From Cricetomys ansorgei (lineage: Eukaryota; Chordata; Mammalia; Rodentia; Nesomyidae): a DNA stretch of 64,000 nt. Under the pieces are notes generated by a model. It did no database searches. It worked only from the letters and a program-made list of their open reading frames with translations, and had not been told where the DNA came from. The DNA lies in the NCBI GenBank assembly GCA_026225945.1, contig JAMJFZ010001868.1:8647001-8711000 (forward strand), written 5' to 3'. The position numbers were made by a program, and so were the translations under genes. Shown piece by piece: positions 33,500 to 44,587 of the stretch. Within the stretch, counting starts at the first letter, position 1. Every line of letters starts with the position of its first letter.

Positions 33500-34270
33500 C
33501 ATCAGATGAAGATCATCACAGAAACACATAACTGGTCAAAATGAAGAGCAGATCTTGGCTGTGGGGTACCCAGTCTAATTAATAAAGCCTAAGGTTTGGG
33601 AACATCTCAGAAGAGGAGACTGAAAGATTGTAAAAGCCAGAGGAAATCTGCTATCTATGACAGGGAAGCCATACCCATGAAATCTCAACAATATGGTTAC
33701 CTAAACAAGACCTGAACAATGACAACACCAGTTAGCATGTGGGTAGGGAAAATCTCTCAAGGCCCCCACCCCTAGAAGAAGAGCTACAGGTAACTAATGA
33801 CTGCTGAGACAGGGAGAATTAATCTTCCTTAGGGATGAGTTCCCTAATTGGTTATCCAATACCAAATGTTCAGCCCTAAACACCAAATGAACTCAGCATG
33901 ATTTATTTGTATGTTTATATGCATGCATTAAAATTAGTATTGTTAGCCAGGTGGTGGTGGCACGTGCCTTTAATCCCAGCACTCGATACTCAGAAGCAGT
34001 TGGATCTCTGAGTTCGAGGACAGTCTGATCTACAGATTGAGTTCAAGGACAGCCAGGGCTACACAGAGAAACCTTGTCTCTAAAAACCAAAAAAAGAAAG
34101 AAAAGTTTTGTTGCATATGTGTAACAATACTGATTTTTTAAAAAGAGAGAAAGAAGGACAAAGTTGAGAGGAGTAGGAAGGGGCATCAGGGAGGAGTCAG
34201 GGTGAGTATGATCAAAATACTTGTATGGAATTCTCAAATAATTCATACAAATATTATTTAAAGAAAAAGA
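33500..34270 (+). mobile_element. L1 LINE 3' end fragment (rodent Lx/L1 type)
   Basis: 'ccctaattggttatccaata', 'ccaaatgttcagccctaaac' and the terminal 'tggaattctcaaataattca' match the 3' untranslated part of rodent L1 as I know it, with an A-rich end. A B1 has inserted at about 33950-34090. No ORF2 is retained. Confidence 0.65.
33945..34095 (+). repeat. B1 SINE nested in L1
   Basis: Sense: 'gccaggtggtggtggcacgt' to 'cagggctacacagagaaacc'. Confidence 0.92.
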
Positions 34271-34631
34271 AGAAATGGGGCTCTATTTCCCTTCCCTCTC
34301 TTTTAAGTATGGCTGGAATTAGTGATTGGCTTCTGATAATAGCAGATTGTAAAGGATGCTGATGGTTTTTCTCCTTAGTTTGTCTGTTCACCTGCTCTCT
34401 ATGCTTGATCAAGAAAACTCTCAAGCATCTTTGAGGGAAAGAACCCAAGCCCTGGCAGGAGCCTGTGAGTAGCTTGCTCTGGAAGAGATCCACACAGCTT
34501 GATAGATGCTCTTAGATGACTGCAACTCCAGCCCACATCTCCACACAGCCTCCTGGGAGACCCTGATCCAGGACATTATATCTAGCTCATTCTCACAGTC
34601 CTGACCCTCCAAATCTGGGAGTAAATAGGTG

Positions 34632-35000
34632 TCTTAGTTAAATTTCTATTGCTGTGACAAAACATCATGACTAAGGCAACTTACAAAAGAAAGCATTTAA
34701 TTTTGGGGCTCAGGGTTCTAGATGGTCCATGTCAGGGAGCATGGCAATAGGCATGCAGGCATGGAGCTGGAGAAGTAAATGAGAACTTACATTGATCCAC
34801 AAGCAGTGAGAGCTAACTGGGAATGGCTTGGGCTTTTGAAACCTCAAAGCCCCACCCCACACCAGTGACACACATGCCCCAACAAGGCCACACCTCCTGT
34901 CTTTGCCAAACCATTTCACCACCTGAAGACCAAGCATTCAAATATATGCCCCCATGGGAGCCAGACTCATTCAGACATCATAGATAACTAATGCAGGGAC
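34632..35000 (-). repeat. MaLR-type LTR (ORR1/MT-like), copy 2, inverted
   Basis: Reverse complement of the family at 36105-36440: 'gtcttagttaaatttctatt' at one end and 'aagcattcaaatatatgccc' near the other, with 'caacaaggccacacctcctg' in between. Confidence 0.7.
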
Positions 35001-35169
35001 TATCTAGACAATAAACAACTTGAAACCTTGTCCAGCTACCTCTTTAGCTTACATTAGATTTGTTTGAAAAAGATGTAGAAAGTTTACTAAAAACTTTCCT
35101 GTCCATTTAAATTTTTTCCCATACAAAAAATGTCTACGTAGTTTTGAGTCATTTGGAAAAAATAATAAT

Positions 35170-35295
35170 TGAGCCAGTAAGATGGCCCAGGCACTAAAGG
35201 ACCTGCCACCAACACTGGTGTCTCTATGTGGATCACTGGAACTCATATGGTGGATGGAGAGAACCAAATCCCCGAAATTATTTCATCTTCAACAT

Positions 35296-35337
<42 letters not shown>

Positions 35338-35338
35338 C
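35170..35338 (+). repeat. tRNA-derived SINE with (CA)n tail
   Basis: 'gagccagtaagatggcccag' head, then a ~40-bp CA tract at 35297-35336. Confidence 0.58.
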
Positions 35339-35694
35339 TACCATCACATAAACATTTTTAAAAGAGTAATTTAAAAAAAGTTTTCAAATGTTATTGAGGA
35401 GAAAGAAAGTGAAAGTAAGGTATTTGGAACCATGTGAAGTAAATGTTTAAAGAAGGAGCGAGCAACTTTTTTCAATGCTTTACCCTGAGTTGAAAAACAC
35501 ACATATGGAGAACTGAACAAGAGACTTAATGGAGACTTTTTCAAGGAGAAAAGTGGGTTTGTAATAGGTTCAAAAGGACTGAGAAAGGGCTTATGCACAG
35601 AAAGTAAAATAGTTCTTCGAATGAACTTTACAATAGAAAAGCAAATAAATAGAAGTCCAAAAGGCTTGGGAGTTGTTTCTGGTAAGAGGAGTGG

Positions 35695-35920
35695 GGCACA
35701 GTGGTTAAGAGCACAGTGGTTAAGATGGCACAGTGGTTAAGAGCACTTGTTGCTCTTGCAGAGGACCCAGGTTCTGTTCCCAGCACCCATGATGGCTCAC
35801 AACCTTCTGTTACTCCAGGTTCAGAGGTTCCAACACCCTCGTCTAACCTCCACAGGCACCAGGCAAGCATGTGGTGCACATCAAATATGTAGGTAAAATA
35901 CATAAAATAAAATATATTTT
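35695..35920 (+). repeat. B2 SINE with triplicated head motif
   Basis: Sense B2 ('gaggacccaggttctgttcc', 'agcacccatgatggctcaca'). The motif cacagtggttaaga in its 5' head occurs three times, at 35697, 35712 and 35729. Confidence 0.87.
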
Positions 35921-36104
35921 TGAAGTGTGTAAATGTGGCTCATGTATAAGCTGATGGGAATTTTCCAACAGTGAAAAGAGATAAAAAAGCAGGGAGAGGT
36001 GGGTAGAACTTGAGTAAATGGGAGAAGTTGGGATGGACCCCTCAAATCACTCATTTGTAGAAAACCCACACACAACAGGAAGAAAGACAATATATAGCCC
36101 AGGT

Positions 36105-36440
36105 GTGGTGGTTTGAATGAAAATGGCTCTATAGGCTTAGAGGAAGTGGCACTATTAGGAGATGTGGCTTTGTTGGAGGAAGTGTGTCATTGGGAGAGGG
36201 CTTTGAGGTTTCAGATGCTCAAGCCAGGCTCAGTGTCTCTCTTCCTGCTGCCTGCTGATCCAGATGTAGAACTCTCAGGTACCTCTCCAGCACCATGTCT
36301 GCCTGTGTGCCACCATGCTTCCAGCCATGATGATAATGGACTAAATCTCTGAACTGTAACTAGCCCAATGAAATGTTTTCCTTTAAAAGAATTGCCATGA
36401 CCATGGTGTCTCTTCATAGCAATAAAACCTTAAGACACCA
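36105..36440 (+). repeat. MaLR-type LTR (ORR1/MT-like), copy 3
   Basis: 'tgtggtggtttgaatgaaaa' start, 'ttgttggaggaagtgtgtca', 'ccatgatgataatggactaa', and an end near 'caataaaaccttaagacac'. This is the complete layout of this LTR family. Confidence 0.72.
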
Positions 36441-36444
36441 GGTA

Positions 36445-37158
36445 AATAGGTAGATGCTGTGATAAGAGCTTATGGTTTCTGACTTTACCTAATAGAGGTT
36501 GTTTAATTACATGCTCTGAGTGTGCTTTGTTACAAGTTGAGTTTGCTGATAGCTGTTTTTTGTGTGTCTTATATTTGGGGTCTATGAAGAAGGTTGTATG
36601 TTTCCACATAGTGGTGGTGGAAAAGAATGTCAAACTGCCAGGATGTTGCATACAGAGATTCTTCCCACCAGCCTAGTATCCTCTGCTGTGGAAGCTGAGG
36701 CTCTGAGTCACTAATCTAAACTGACCATTTTTTTTTCCCCCTGAAAATCTGACCACAAGTGGTCCCGATACTGGTGAAGCAGCCCTAACAAGACATATCT
36801 GCTATGGTGATGAGAACTCCACCCTACACGGGATCCCTTCCTAAAGACAAGGATCACCTGTGATGATGCTGAAAAAAAACACCTGCTAAAAAGAATATTA
36901 AAAAGAACTCCCAGATGATCTGGACTAATGGTTGCTGCCTTTTGAAGAAGTGTTTGAAACGTTCTACAGAACTTTGAACTCAAACGTATTTCTTTAGCGG
37001 TTGCTGGATGCAGCCATACTGGTTTGATGATGTTTGATTTCATTTAATCCTATGCATCCTAGCAAGCAAGCCTCATGGTTGTTCCTCTTGTAGATGGCTT
37101 TGGTAGTGTAGTGTTAAACTGTGTTGTAGATAAAGCAATTTTTTTGATTGTCTTATAC
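36445..37158 (+). other. Possible internal sequence of the following LTR element
   Basis: About 700 bp ahead of a polypurine-tract/LTR junction, so it may be the 3' internal part of a truncated endogenous retrovirus. No conserved retroviral domain was recognised in it. Confidence 0.3.
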
Positions 37159-37432
37159 AGAAAGGGGGAAATGTTGCAGAAGTTTATTTCTAGTTATGTT
37201 TAAAATAGTTGTTTTGTGCATTGGTGGGGGAAGGGATACCTAGGCCTTAGCATTTTGTATTATCCACAGGTGTTGGATTAACATAAAAGATATTTGATCT
37301 GCATGTGCTCACTGCTTTCTGGTAGAGCCAGGTCTTTGGATGAGAGGGCAGAGTTTTTACATCAATAGAACACCTGAGGACCTTCTGTATCAATAAAAAC
37401 ACTTGAGATCAGACAATTGGGGTTCCACTGTC
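37159..37432 (+). mobile_element. PPT-LTR unit of a second ERV family
   Basis: A purine tract AGAAAGGGGGAAA (37159-37171) abuts TGTTGCAG at 37172, the typical junction of internal sequence and 3' LTR. The LTR-like segment has a TATA-like 'cataaaag' near 37280, an AATAAA at 37392 and a plausible end ...GATCAGACA at 37414. After two more bases 'TGGGGTTCCACTG' resembles a Gln-type primer binding site. PPT-LTR-PBS on one side is unexpected for a simple provirus. Confidence 0.45.
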
Positions 37433-37741
37433 CAACAGTCCAGAATGGTCCTTGCCATGACAGGCGGTTCCCTCTGCTGAGGTCTGGCAGGGTTTGCACC
37501 TAGGAAAATGTCTCCTCATCTTTATTGCTGAGCAACACCGTAAGCATACTGCTCCAGCAAACACACATGCTATAATTGGTATAGACACGATGGGGAAAGT
37601 CCCTTTGCTTGCAAAAGCCAAGTAAATAAAAATTTGTGGTATGGCAAGTGTTATCATAAAGGCAAACAAAAATGCTACAGAGGCTAATTCTGAGAAAAAT
37701 GGAACTTTCAAAGCATATAAGCATGTGACCAGGACTATCAT
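37409..37741 (-). other. Hydrophobic open frame of unknown nature
   Basis: A 110-codon minus-strand frame from ATG has several hydrophobic stretches (for example 'VAFLFAFMITLAIPQIFIYL') and a Cys-rich C-terminal part ('VCLRCCSAIKMRRHFPRC'). It adjoins the LTR-like unit. I recognise no family. It may be an envelope or gene remnant, or chance. Confidence 0.2.
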
Positions 37742-38039
37742 CCTTGAGTCAATGTTCTAGGTCAGTAGCTTGTAAATTCTATGCAATTAGATGATAACAA
37801 TGTGAGAAGTCCCACTGCCCTTTGAGACAGAGAAGTAAATCCTATATTTGGCCTTTGGTCAGCTTGATGTTTATTTAAAGAAAATGGCCTGATGGTATTA
37901 ATATTTTAGATAGTCCCATTCTCTCCATGTAGTATCTCTGCAGCAGACATCAAACTTGCTTTCAGACAGAATTCAGCTCTTAAAGTTTTACAAATACTTT
38001 TTGTATGGATTTCATCTCTTCCTTCCTTTCCTTTTGAAA

Positions 38040-38215
38040 GTTTTATTTTTTTTTAAATTTTATGTGTATGAGTGTTTTCCTGCATTTATGTATATACACC
38101 ACATGTGTGTCTAGAACTAGAGTTACAGACAGTTGTGAGCCAGTTGTGGGTGCTGGGAATTGAACCTGGGTCCTCTGTAAAAGCAGCAAGTGTTCTTTCC
38201 TTGGCTAAATTGCCA
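38040..38215 (-). repeat. B2 SINE
   Basis: Antisense: 'gaactagagttacagacagt', 'gggtgctgggaattgaacct'. Confidence 0.82.
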
Positions 38216-38254
38216 GCACAAACAAACGTAATAAAGGGAAATTTAAAAAATTAA

Positions 38255-38410
38255 GGCACATGCCTATACATGCCTATAATCTCAGCATTTGAGAGGTAGA
38301 AGTAGGAAGATTAGAAGTTAAAGGCTATCCCTGGCTACATAGGGAGTTCTTGGCCAACCTAGTCTATGTGAGACTGTCTCAAAAATCAAAACAACAATAA
38401 TAAAAAATAA
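38255..38410 (+). repeat. B1 SINE, diverged
   Basis: Sense: 'tgcctataatctcagcattt' and 'ctatccctggctacataggg', with an AATAATAA tail. Confidence 0.65.
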
Positions 38411-39525
38411 AAATGAACTCATGAATGATTAGTTAAATATTTACAGTGGTCTTGAATTTTAAACATTGTTATCTTTTGTGCATACATTAATCTCCTTAAA
38501 CTTTCAGAAACATGAATTTAAGATCCATTCTCTCACAAGTTAGTGTTAAGATATGAATCATTCACTTGGTGGTTCTAGTCTTATTTTCCCCCCCTGAACT
38601 GAGACAGACCCAGCTGCAAAATTCAAAGTCAGCTTTGTGCAGCTGCACTCTGGTTCTCCTCATTCATTTAACAGCTTTCAGTAAGCTCTATAAGTGACAT
38701 TAGAAAAGACACAGGTGTGCACAATGACTCCAGAAATCTAAAGTGGGACAGGTGGTTCCTAGCTGATTGACAGCATAAGGAGCGCTGCAGCCAGGGTCAC
38801 CTCCTGGGGAGGTTTTTTTTTTTTTTCCTTCCTCTTCTTGATTTTGTCTGAAAATCAAACTGTCATACAAGTAGAGTGAGAGATGGCTATTCAGAAGGTC
38901 TTTCTTTTCAAATATGCATTATAGTGAAAATGATTCTCTGAAATATACTCACTTAGATGTGGGAGAAATTCTCTTTCACTAACACTTTACAAAGAATTGA
39001 CTCTTTGTGGTTATAATAAAGTAGACAGATTCATGTCTAACCACAATACCCCAAACATTGCAGACAAGTAAAAACAAAGAAATACTAACAAACAGTATTG
39101 ATGAAAACTGAAATATTCTTTAACATTAGAAGGCTTACACTGTCTTTTAAAAATGGCTTCTTCTTAAAATATCTACATGTATATGGTATTTGTGTACATG
39201 TGCATTTGAGTTCACAAGTGTGAACTTGCTCTGACACATCCATATTCGGGTCTAAGTGATTCTATATCCCAACAACTTGGCCCTCAAATTTCCTGATTAA
39301 TATTATTTATACTGACGTCTGATTTTTCAATGGCTCTCTTCAACAGAAATGCTGAATGCTATAACCATCTCATATTTATGATGGCAATTTGCCAACTTTT
39401 ACAAATGCAAAAGTCCTTTTTCTTACTGGCAAGTAGAAGTGATTCTTTATGTTCTTTATATTCTTCATATTCTATTATGAAAATCCAAAGGAATTATGAA
39501 TCCATATGAACTTTATATTTCCAGA
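38411..39525. other. Intergenic sequence, nothing recognised
   Basis: About 1.1 kb of AT-rich DNA with no supported feature. Confidence 0.4.
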
Positions 39526-39529
39526 ATGT

Positions 39530-39700
39530 CACTGGGCAGTGGCAGTGCATGCCTTCAATCCCAGCACTCAGGAAGCAGAGGCAGGTATATCTCTGTGTGT
39601 TCCAGGCCGTCTTGGTCTACAAGTTTCAGGCTACAAGCAAGTTCCAAGACAGCCAGGGCTACAAAGAGAAACCTTGTCTTGAAAAATCAAAATTTTTTTT
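39530..39700 (+). repeat. B1 SINE
   Basis: Sense: 'actgggcagtggcagtgcat', 'aatcccagcactcaggaagc', 'gagaaaccttgtcttgaaaa'. Confidence 0.87.
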
Positions 39701-39704
39701 AGAA

Positions 39705-40687
39705 AGTTAAAAAAGAATGTCAAAATAATAATGCAGCTGTACATTGCACTGTTAGAGCACCACATCCCCACCCCTAACCCAACCATATTGAGCCAGATGT
39801 GGACTTAGTGTGAAGCCTGAAGTGCGGGCATTCTTGGGCACTCCTTGCAGCTACAGCAACACCTTCCATGAAGCCCCCACTTGTTTTCACAAGAAAAACA
39901 GTTCTTGGGGTAGGTGCCATGTAACCAGGACATCTAGAATATGACAGGTTCTCTAGTTGCCTCACAGGCTCCTTATCCACAGAGGGCAGCAATGTTCTCC
40001 TCGAACTTTCTGCATTTAGGATAGAAAAGAAAGTGAATTTGCTCAACATCACCTGGAGAGTGCAGCATGCAGCAACATGTCATAAGTCTTTGTTCCCTTC
40101 TAGATACCTTCAGAATTTCCCTCAAAAAAGTTGCTTAAAATGCGTACACAGGGGTTCTGCCCAAAGGCTGGGTGAGTGCACAGAAGCTTGTGGTATAACT
40201 AGAACATGCTCAGGGCAACACCTACGCACCTTATGCTATTTCCTCTTCATAGTCTCAGCCCTTCTCTTTATTGGCTATTTATATTTGTTAATAGGACTGA
40301 ATCTGTATAGAATATGTATAGAATCATGAAACAAAACCTAACCTTTACCCATTTCTTGTATTTCCCTTCAGTTACCATTCTGTGTCTGCTTTCTCCAAAC
40401 TGCTAAACTTCTAAACTTCTAGCAAGAGTAATCTATACTTTTTCACACTTCAACCCCAACCATTCTTTTCCCAGTCCACTGTAATCCACTTTTTTGACCT
40501 ACCCTATAATATAGATTTGAATGAAATAATACTTGTAAAAGTTATACATGACCTTATTGCTGCAGTTAATGGGTAATTCACAGTTTTAATCATCATTTGA
40601 TACGTTTGACTACATCCTCCTTTTTGGAATATTCTTTTCCTCTGACTTCCATGACATTGCATTTTTTTCTGAACAATAAAAATTTCC
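39705..40687. other. Intergenic sequence, nothing recognised
   Basis: About 1 kb with no confident repeat; open frames here lack support. Confidence 0.4.
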
Positions 40688-40839
40688 TAGCTTCATTAAT
40701 AGTCAAATAAAAACCAGATTTTGCATTAGCATAAAGCTCACTCAGAAAGGACTTCTAATTCTCTTCTTTCTTGTCTTTTGTTCCAGGAAAAAGAACACAT
40801 AAAATTTATTATATGCCAAAGGCATGGAAATACTAGACT
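40688..40839 (+). repeat. Local duplication, copy A
   Basis: Shares nearly the whole text of 42580-42723, from 'tagcttcattaat' through 'agctcactcagaa' and 'ttcttgtct' to 'ggaaatactagact', with scattered changes. Same orientation, about 1.9 kb apart. Not a repeat family I recognise. Confidence 0.8.
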
Positions 40840-41114
40840 ACTGTAATTCTTGTAATTGGACACTGGTAGTCTGTGGTGAGCTAATAAGGCACAATACCTG
40901 CCCTCATAGAACACAAATGCAAATACATTGAATAATTGTTAGTATGTAAGGTTAAGTGTGTAGAGAAAGATACACAAAGTCAACCTCTGGCCTCTAAACA
41001 TGTATGCACAGGCAAGTGTTTCCCTTCACATACACATGCAGACATATACATAAACCAAAACACATAAATGCAACAATAATACTTGCAATTTTAAATTTCC
41101 AAAGCCCATCTAGT

Positions 41115-41335
41115 GCTGGTGTGATGACTCAGCAAGTCAAAGTGCTTGTTGCACAAGTCTGACAGTCTGAGTTTGATCCTGATTTCCCCGATTCCCAAGG
41201 TGGACGGAGAGACCTAACTCCTGAAAGTTATCCTCTTGTGTTTCAGCATGAGTGCTGTACACACAAGAGTGCTATACACAAGAGTGCTCTAGCACACATC
41301 ACAAACACAACAAATAATAAATAAAAATTGAAATA
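41115..41335 (+). repeat. B3-like SINE
   Basis: Sense: 'ctggtgtgatgactcagcaa', 'tctgagtttgatcctgattt', then AAATAATAAATAAAA. It includes a short internal tandem repeat 'cacaagagtgct'. Confidence 0.58.
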
Positions 41336-41464
41336 AAAAATGGCTAAAAAGAGAAACTCATGTCACTGATGTCAAGAAGAAATTTATTAGTTGGGTTTCA
41401 TTGGTATGAATTAAGGAATACTCTGAATTGTTCCTTACTGTTCCAAAGTAATGTCTAACAGGCT

Positions 41465-41650
41465 AACAGGGCTGGAGAGATGGCTCAGAGATTAAAAGCC
41501 CTTACTATTCTTCCAGAATACTTTGGTTCGGTTTTCAGCATCTACATCAGGTAGCTTACAACTGCCTGTAACTCCAGTTCCTGCATGCATGTGGTGCACG
41601 CACATAAACTCATGCAGCACATAAATAAAAATAAATATTTTAAAACAAAA
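41465..41650 (+). repeat. B2 SINE
   Basis: Sense: 'gggctggagagatggctcag', 'taactccagttcctgcatgc', AAATAAAAATAAAT tail. Confidence 0.88.
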
Positions 41651-41824
41651 AACAAAGTGATGTCTGAAAACAAAAAGTAATGTCTAACAGGTAAAAATGG
41701 GGTGATATCTCATTTGGTAATCACTCAGTGTTTGGAAGAGTATTTGTTAAATGACTCTTCCAGGGATGTCTCTTTCTAGTCATCTCAGAGAGCAATGGGA
41801 AATGGAAGAAATAACTATTTAATT

Positions 41825-42095
41825 CTAGGTTGGTGAACCAATGAGCTTAATTAAAGTTACTTTCAGAATCATGGGCAGCTTGCCAGCAGCTATACCACTT
41901 AATGCTTTTGCCCCAAGCATCTATACTCAATTATGTAACTTCAAGGAAGGCAAGGGCCTCCCTAGCTCTCCCCACTTCCAGGATGTTAGCGAAAGCAATC
42001 TTGTGAGGATCTCCAGTGGGTAAACCACAGCTGCTCGAACTTCAAGGCTGGAACCCAAAGCTTTCATGCCTGAGCACAGAGTTCCACGTCAGTAA
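41825..42095 (+). repeat. Dispersed rodent repeat (RMER-like), copy 2
   Basis: 'ggtgaaccaatgagcttaat', 'agttactttcagaatcatgg' share the opening layout of the 29.0-kb copy. Confidence 0.5.
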
Positions 42096-42579
42096 ATTGC
42101 TTTAACTTACTCTAAGAAGCACAATTCCGGGTGATTTTACAGTTCAAGGTGAGTGTACCAAGGACTATGTTGGCTAACAAACCCTATAGCCTTTCTTCAT
42201 CAACTGTGCATCAACTTCCAGGAAGACTTTGGATCGTACACAATTTATGCTTGGAAAATTCTAGTGTAGCATTGCCCAAATAATCAAAAGAGCCAATAAC
42301 TTTTAAATGTCAGCACCTCTGCAAATTGACAGTTTACCAGGACATAAAATCAGATTTTGAAAAACAAAGGAAAAAGTATATTTTGAATGCTTGAGACTCT
42401 TATTTAAAAAAAACCAAAAAAACAACTCCATAAATCTTTAGCTCCCCCACACCAATCCTAATTGTCTAATTGCTGGAAAATTGGTGAACAGAAAATATTC
42501 CTGATAGTGTAAAGTAGCCATACACACATCTGCCTGAGAAAATATGAAGAATAGGATAAAAATGTATTCTGGAATCTAA
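42096..42579. other. Intergenic sequence, nothing recognised
   Basis: About 480 bp without a supported feature. Confidence 0.4.
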
Positions 42580-42723
42580 TAGCTTCATTAATACGCAAAT
42601 AAAAGCTAGATTGTTCATCAGCGTACAGCTCACTCAGAAGTATTCCTAATTCCTTTATTTCTTGTCTCTTTCTTTAGGAAAAAGGACATTTTATTATAAG
42701 CTGAAGGTGTGGAAATATTAGAC
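42580..42723 (+). repeat. Local duplication, copy B
   Basis: Second copy of 40688-40839, starting 'tagcttcattaat' and ending 'ggaaatattagact'. Confidence 0.8.
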
Positions 42724-42994
42724 TTTTAACATTTGTTTTTTATATTATAAAACACAGTCAATAAATTTATTAAAGAAATTAATATTGTTGATCTAATGCT
42801 ACATGATAATCACTTTAATGATAGACTACTATGGTTTCTTTCATGGACCTTTTATTTTAGTGAGGAGGGAGTGGGGAAAGACAGAGACACTTGCACAATA
42901 ATTATTGTCTGTCATGGAAAACGCTCTGAAAAGAAATAAGATAACACACAAGGGGAGAAGAGCGCCACTTTAATGAGATGATCAAGCAAAGCAT

Positions 42995-43140
42995 CTCTGC
43001 CCCCCCCTCCCCAGGGTTTCTCTCCCCAGGTAACTCTGGCTGTCCTGCAACTCACTCTGTAGACCAGGTTGGCCTTGAATGCCTGTCTCTGCTTCCCAAA
43101 TTCTGGGAGTAAAGGCATAAGCCACCACTGCCCAGTTAGG
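42995..43140 (-). repeat. B1 SINE
   Basis: Antisense: 'aactctggctgtcctgcaac', 'tgtagaccaggttggccttg'. Confidence 0.87.
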
Positions 43141-43144
43141 AAAC

Positions 43145-44205
43145 CATCTTTGATGTGGGTAACAAAAACACATCTTGAGAAAAAATCAAACATTGTACAA
43201 GAGAAGAGAAACTGCAGAGGTCATAGGCTCAGAACAATTTACCCAAGAAAAATTAATATTAATATCGATTACCTTTAACTATGTGGGAGTATAAATAAAA
43301 GTCGATCTAAATGATTGCGGTGAAAGAAACAAGCAACAGCAACAAAATACAGTATTGCCGGAGCTACCGTGTGGTGCTATAGGTTCGTACAAGGTGAATA
43401 CTTAAGGAAGTGATTCTCTGATGTGTTTCAGGGTAAGTTTCACAAAGAAGGTGGTACCAGGACAGGGCACGATTTTGTGTATGGTATTGGCAAAGAAGAC
43501 AGGCTGTTTTTCTTTCTTGTGAGGTTCAAGAGGCAGAGACCTAGCCCTGATGGAGCTATCAAAGACTCTCAGAAGGCAACACAGGGTTGGGTTAGTGCTT
43601 TACATGGCTTTCTCTGTTAAATATGCTTACAGAACAAGTTTGTGGCCACTCTAGAGGCAGTGAAAAAATGAAATAGGAACGAGATAAGAAATCTGAGGCT
43701 TGTAGGAGTTCATAACTAGGTGGGGCTGGGGCTGTTCACTGAGGAATCAATGATAAACTTTCTGTACTTGGTTCAGAATAAGGAGCTCAAAAAATATCCC
43801 TGGGATCAATGAAAGAAAATGAAAGTTTGTGGTTGGGGGTGGCAGCCTGATGTCTGGACAAACGTGTGTCTCCTAGAACTGAAATATACTCTCCCATTAA
43901 TAGAGTCTGAGTGTCTAAACTCCTTTTTAGACTTGTTTTAATGAATCAGGCAATATTTCTGTTATTCAGATGAGCCAATTCTGAGTCTCCGAGTGGGATT
44001 GTACTGACTCGGGTTTTGAATGAGTCAGACACTAGACTGGAGGTTCTGACAGTTAACTAAGTGTACACACTTAAAGTTCACTACCTAGTCTAGAGGATTA
44101 AAACATAAAATGACTTATGTAAGGCTTAAAATTAGGGAAATCCAAGGAAGGTCAGAGGGATAAGCGGGGAGTTCCAGAACGTCCCTACCGGCAGGTCACA
44201 GCACA
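43145..44205. other. OCIAD1 upstream flank, nothing recognised
   Basis: About 1 kb of repeat-poor DNA before the OCIAD1 CpG island. Confidence 0.45.
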
Positions 44206-44460
44206 GTCACTGGAGTACATCACAAGAGCATCGAACCCGGGGCAGGGTGGAGCTGCATCCCAGCCCTATAACCCGCGCAGCCGCAGAGCAGCTCTGAGCG
44301 CTGGGACCTTGGGGTGAAAGGAGGTGGGACCAATTGGACCGGGCGTTTCGAGAGGCTGCTCCGCGGCGTTTCCCTAGAGCGGTGTAACGTCATTTCCGGT
44401 CGAAGGTAATGCTTCCGGGTCGCGGCCCAGCGTTTTTTGTCGGGGTGACTTCTTAGCGAT
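44206..44460 (+). promoter_or_regulatory. OCIAD1: OCIAD1 CpG-island promoter
   Basis: CpG density rises sharply at 44.2 kb and stays high to about 44.85 kb. Just ahead of the likely start are a CRE-like taacgtcat (44385-44393) and two ETS/GABP-type motifs, atttccggt (44392-44400) and gcttccggg (44411-44419). There is no TATA box. This is the usual layout of a housekeeping promoter and fits the widely expressed OCIAD1. The exact start site cannot be read from sequence. Confidence 0.75.
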
Positions 44461-44587
44461 CGCGTTGTTGGTGGCTGCCCTCTTTCCCCGTATCTGCTTC
44501 CTACGCTGTCCGCGGCATCTGTCTCTGGGGTCCTCTGCAGGCCTCTGCCCCGGGACGTGCTCGCAGCGTTGCCGCCACAGTTGTGAG
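44430..44587 (+). other. OCIAD1: OCIAD1 exon 1 (non-coding), predicted
   Basis: A 5'UTR exon is needed because the ATG exon at 46051 begins with a splice acceptor. The best donor in the island is GAG|GTGGGT with the exon ending at 44587. The 5' limit is set only by the position of the ETS/CRE cluster. Alternative first exons or donors in the island are possible. Confidence 0.45.
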
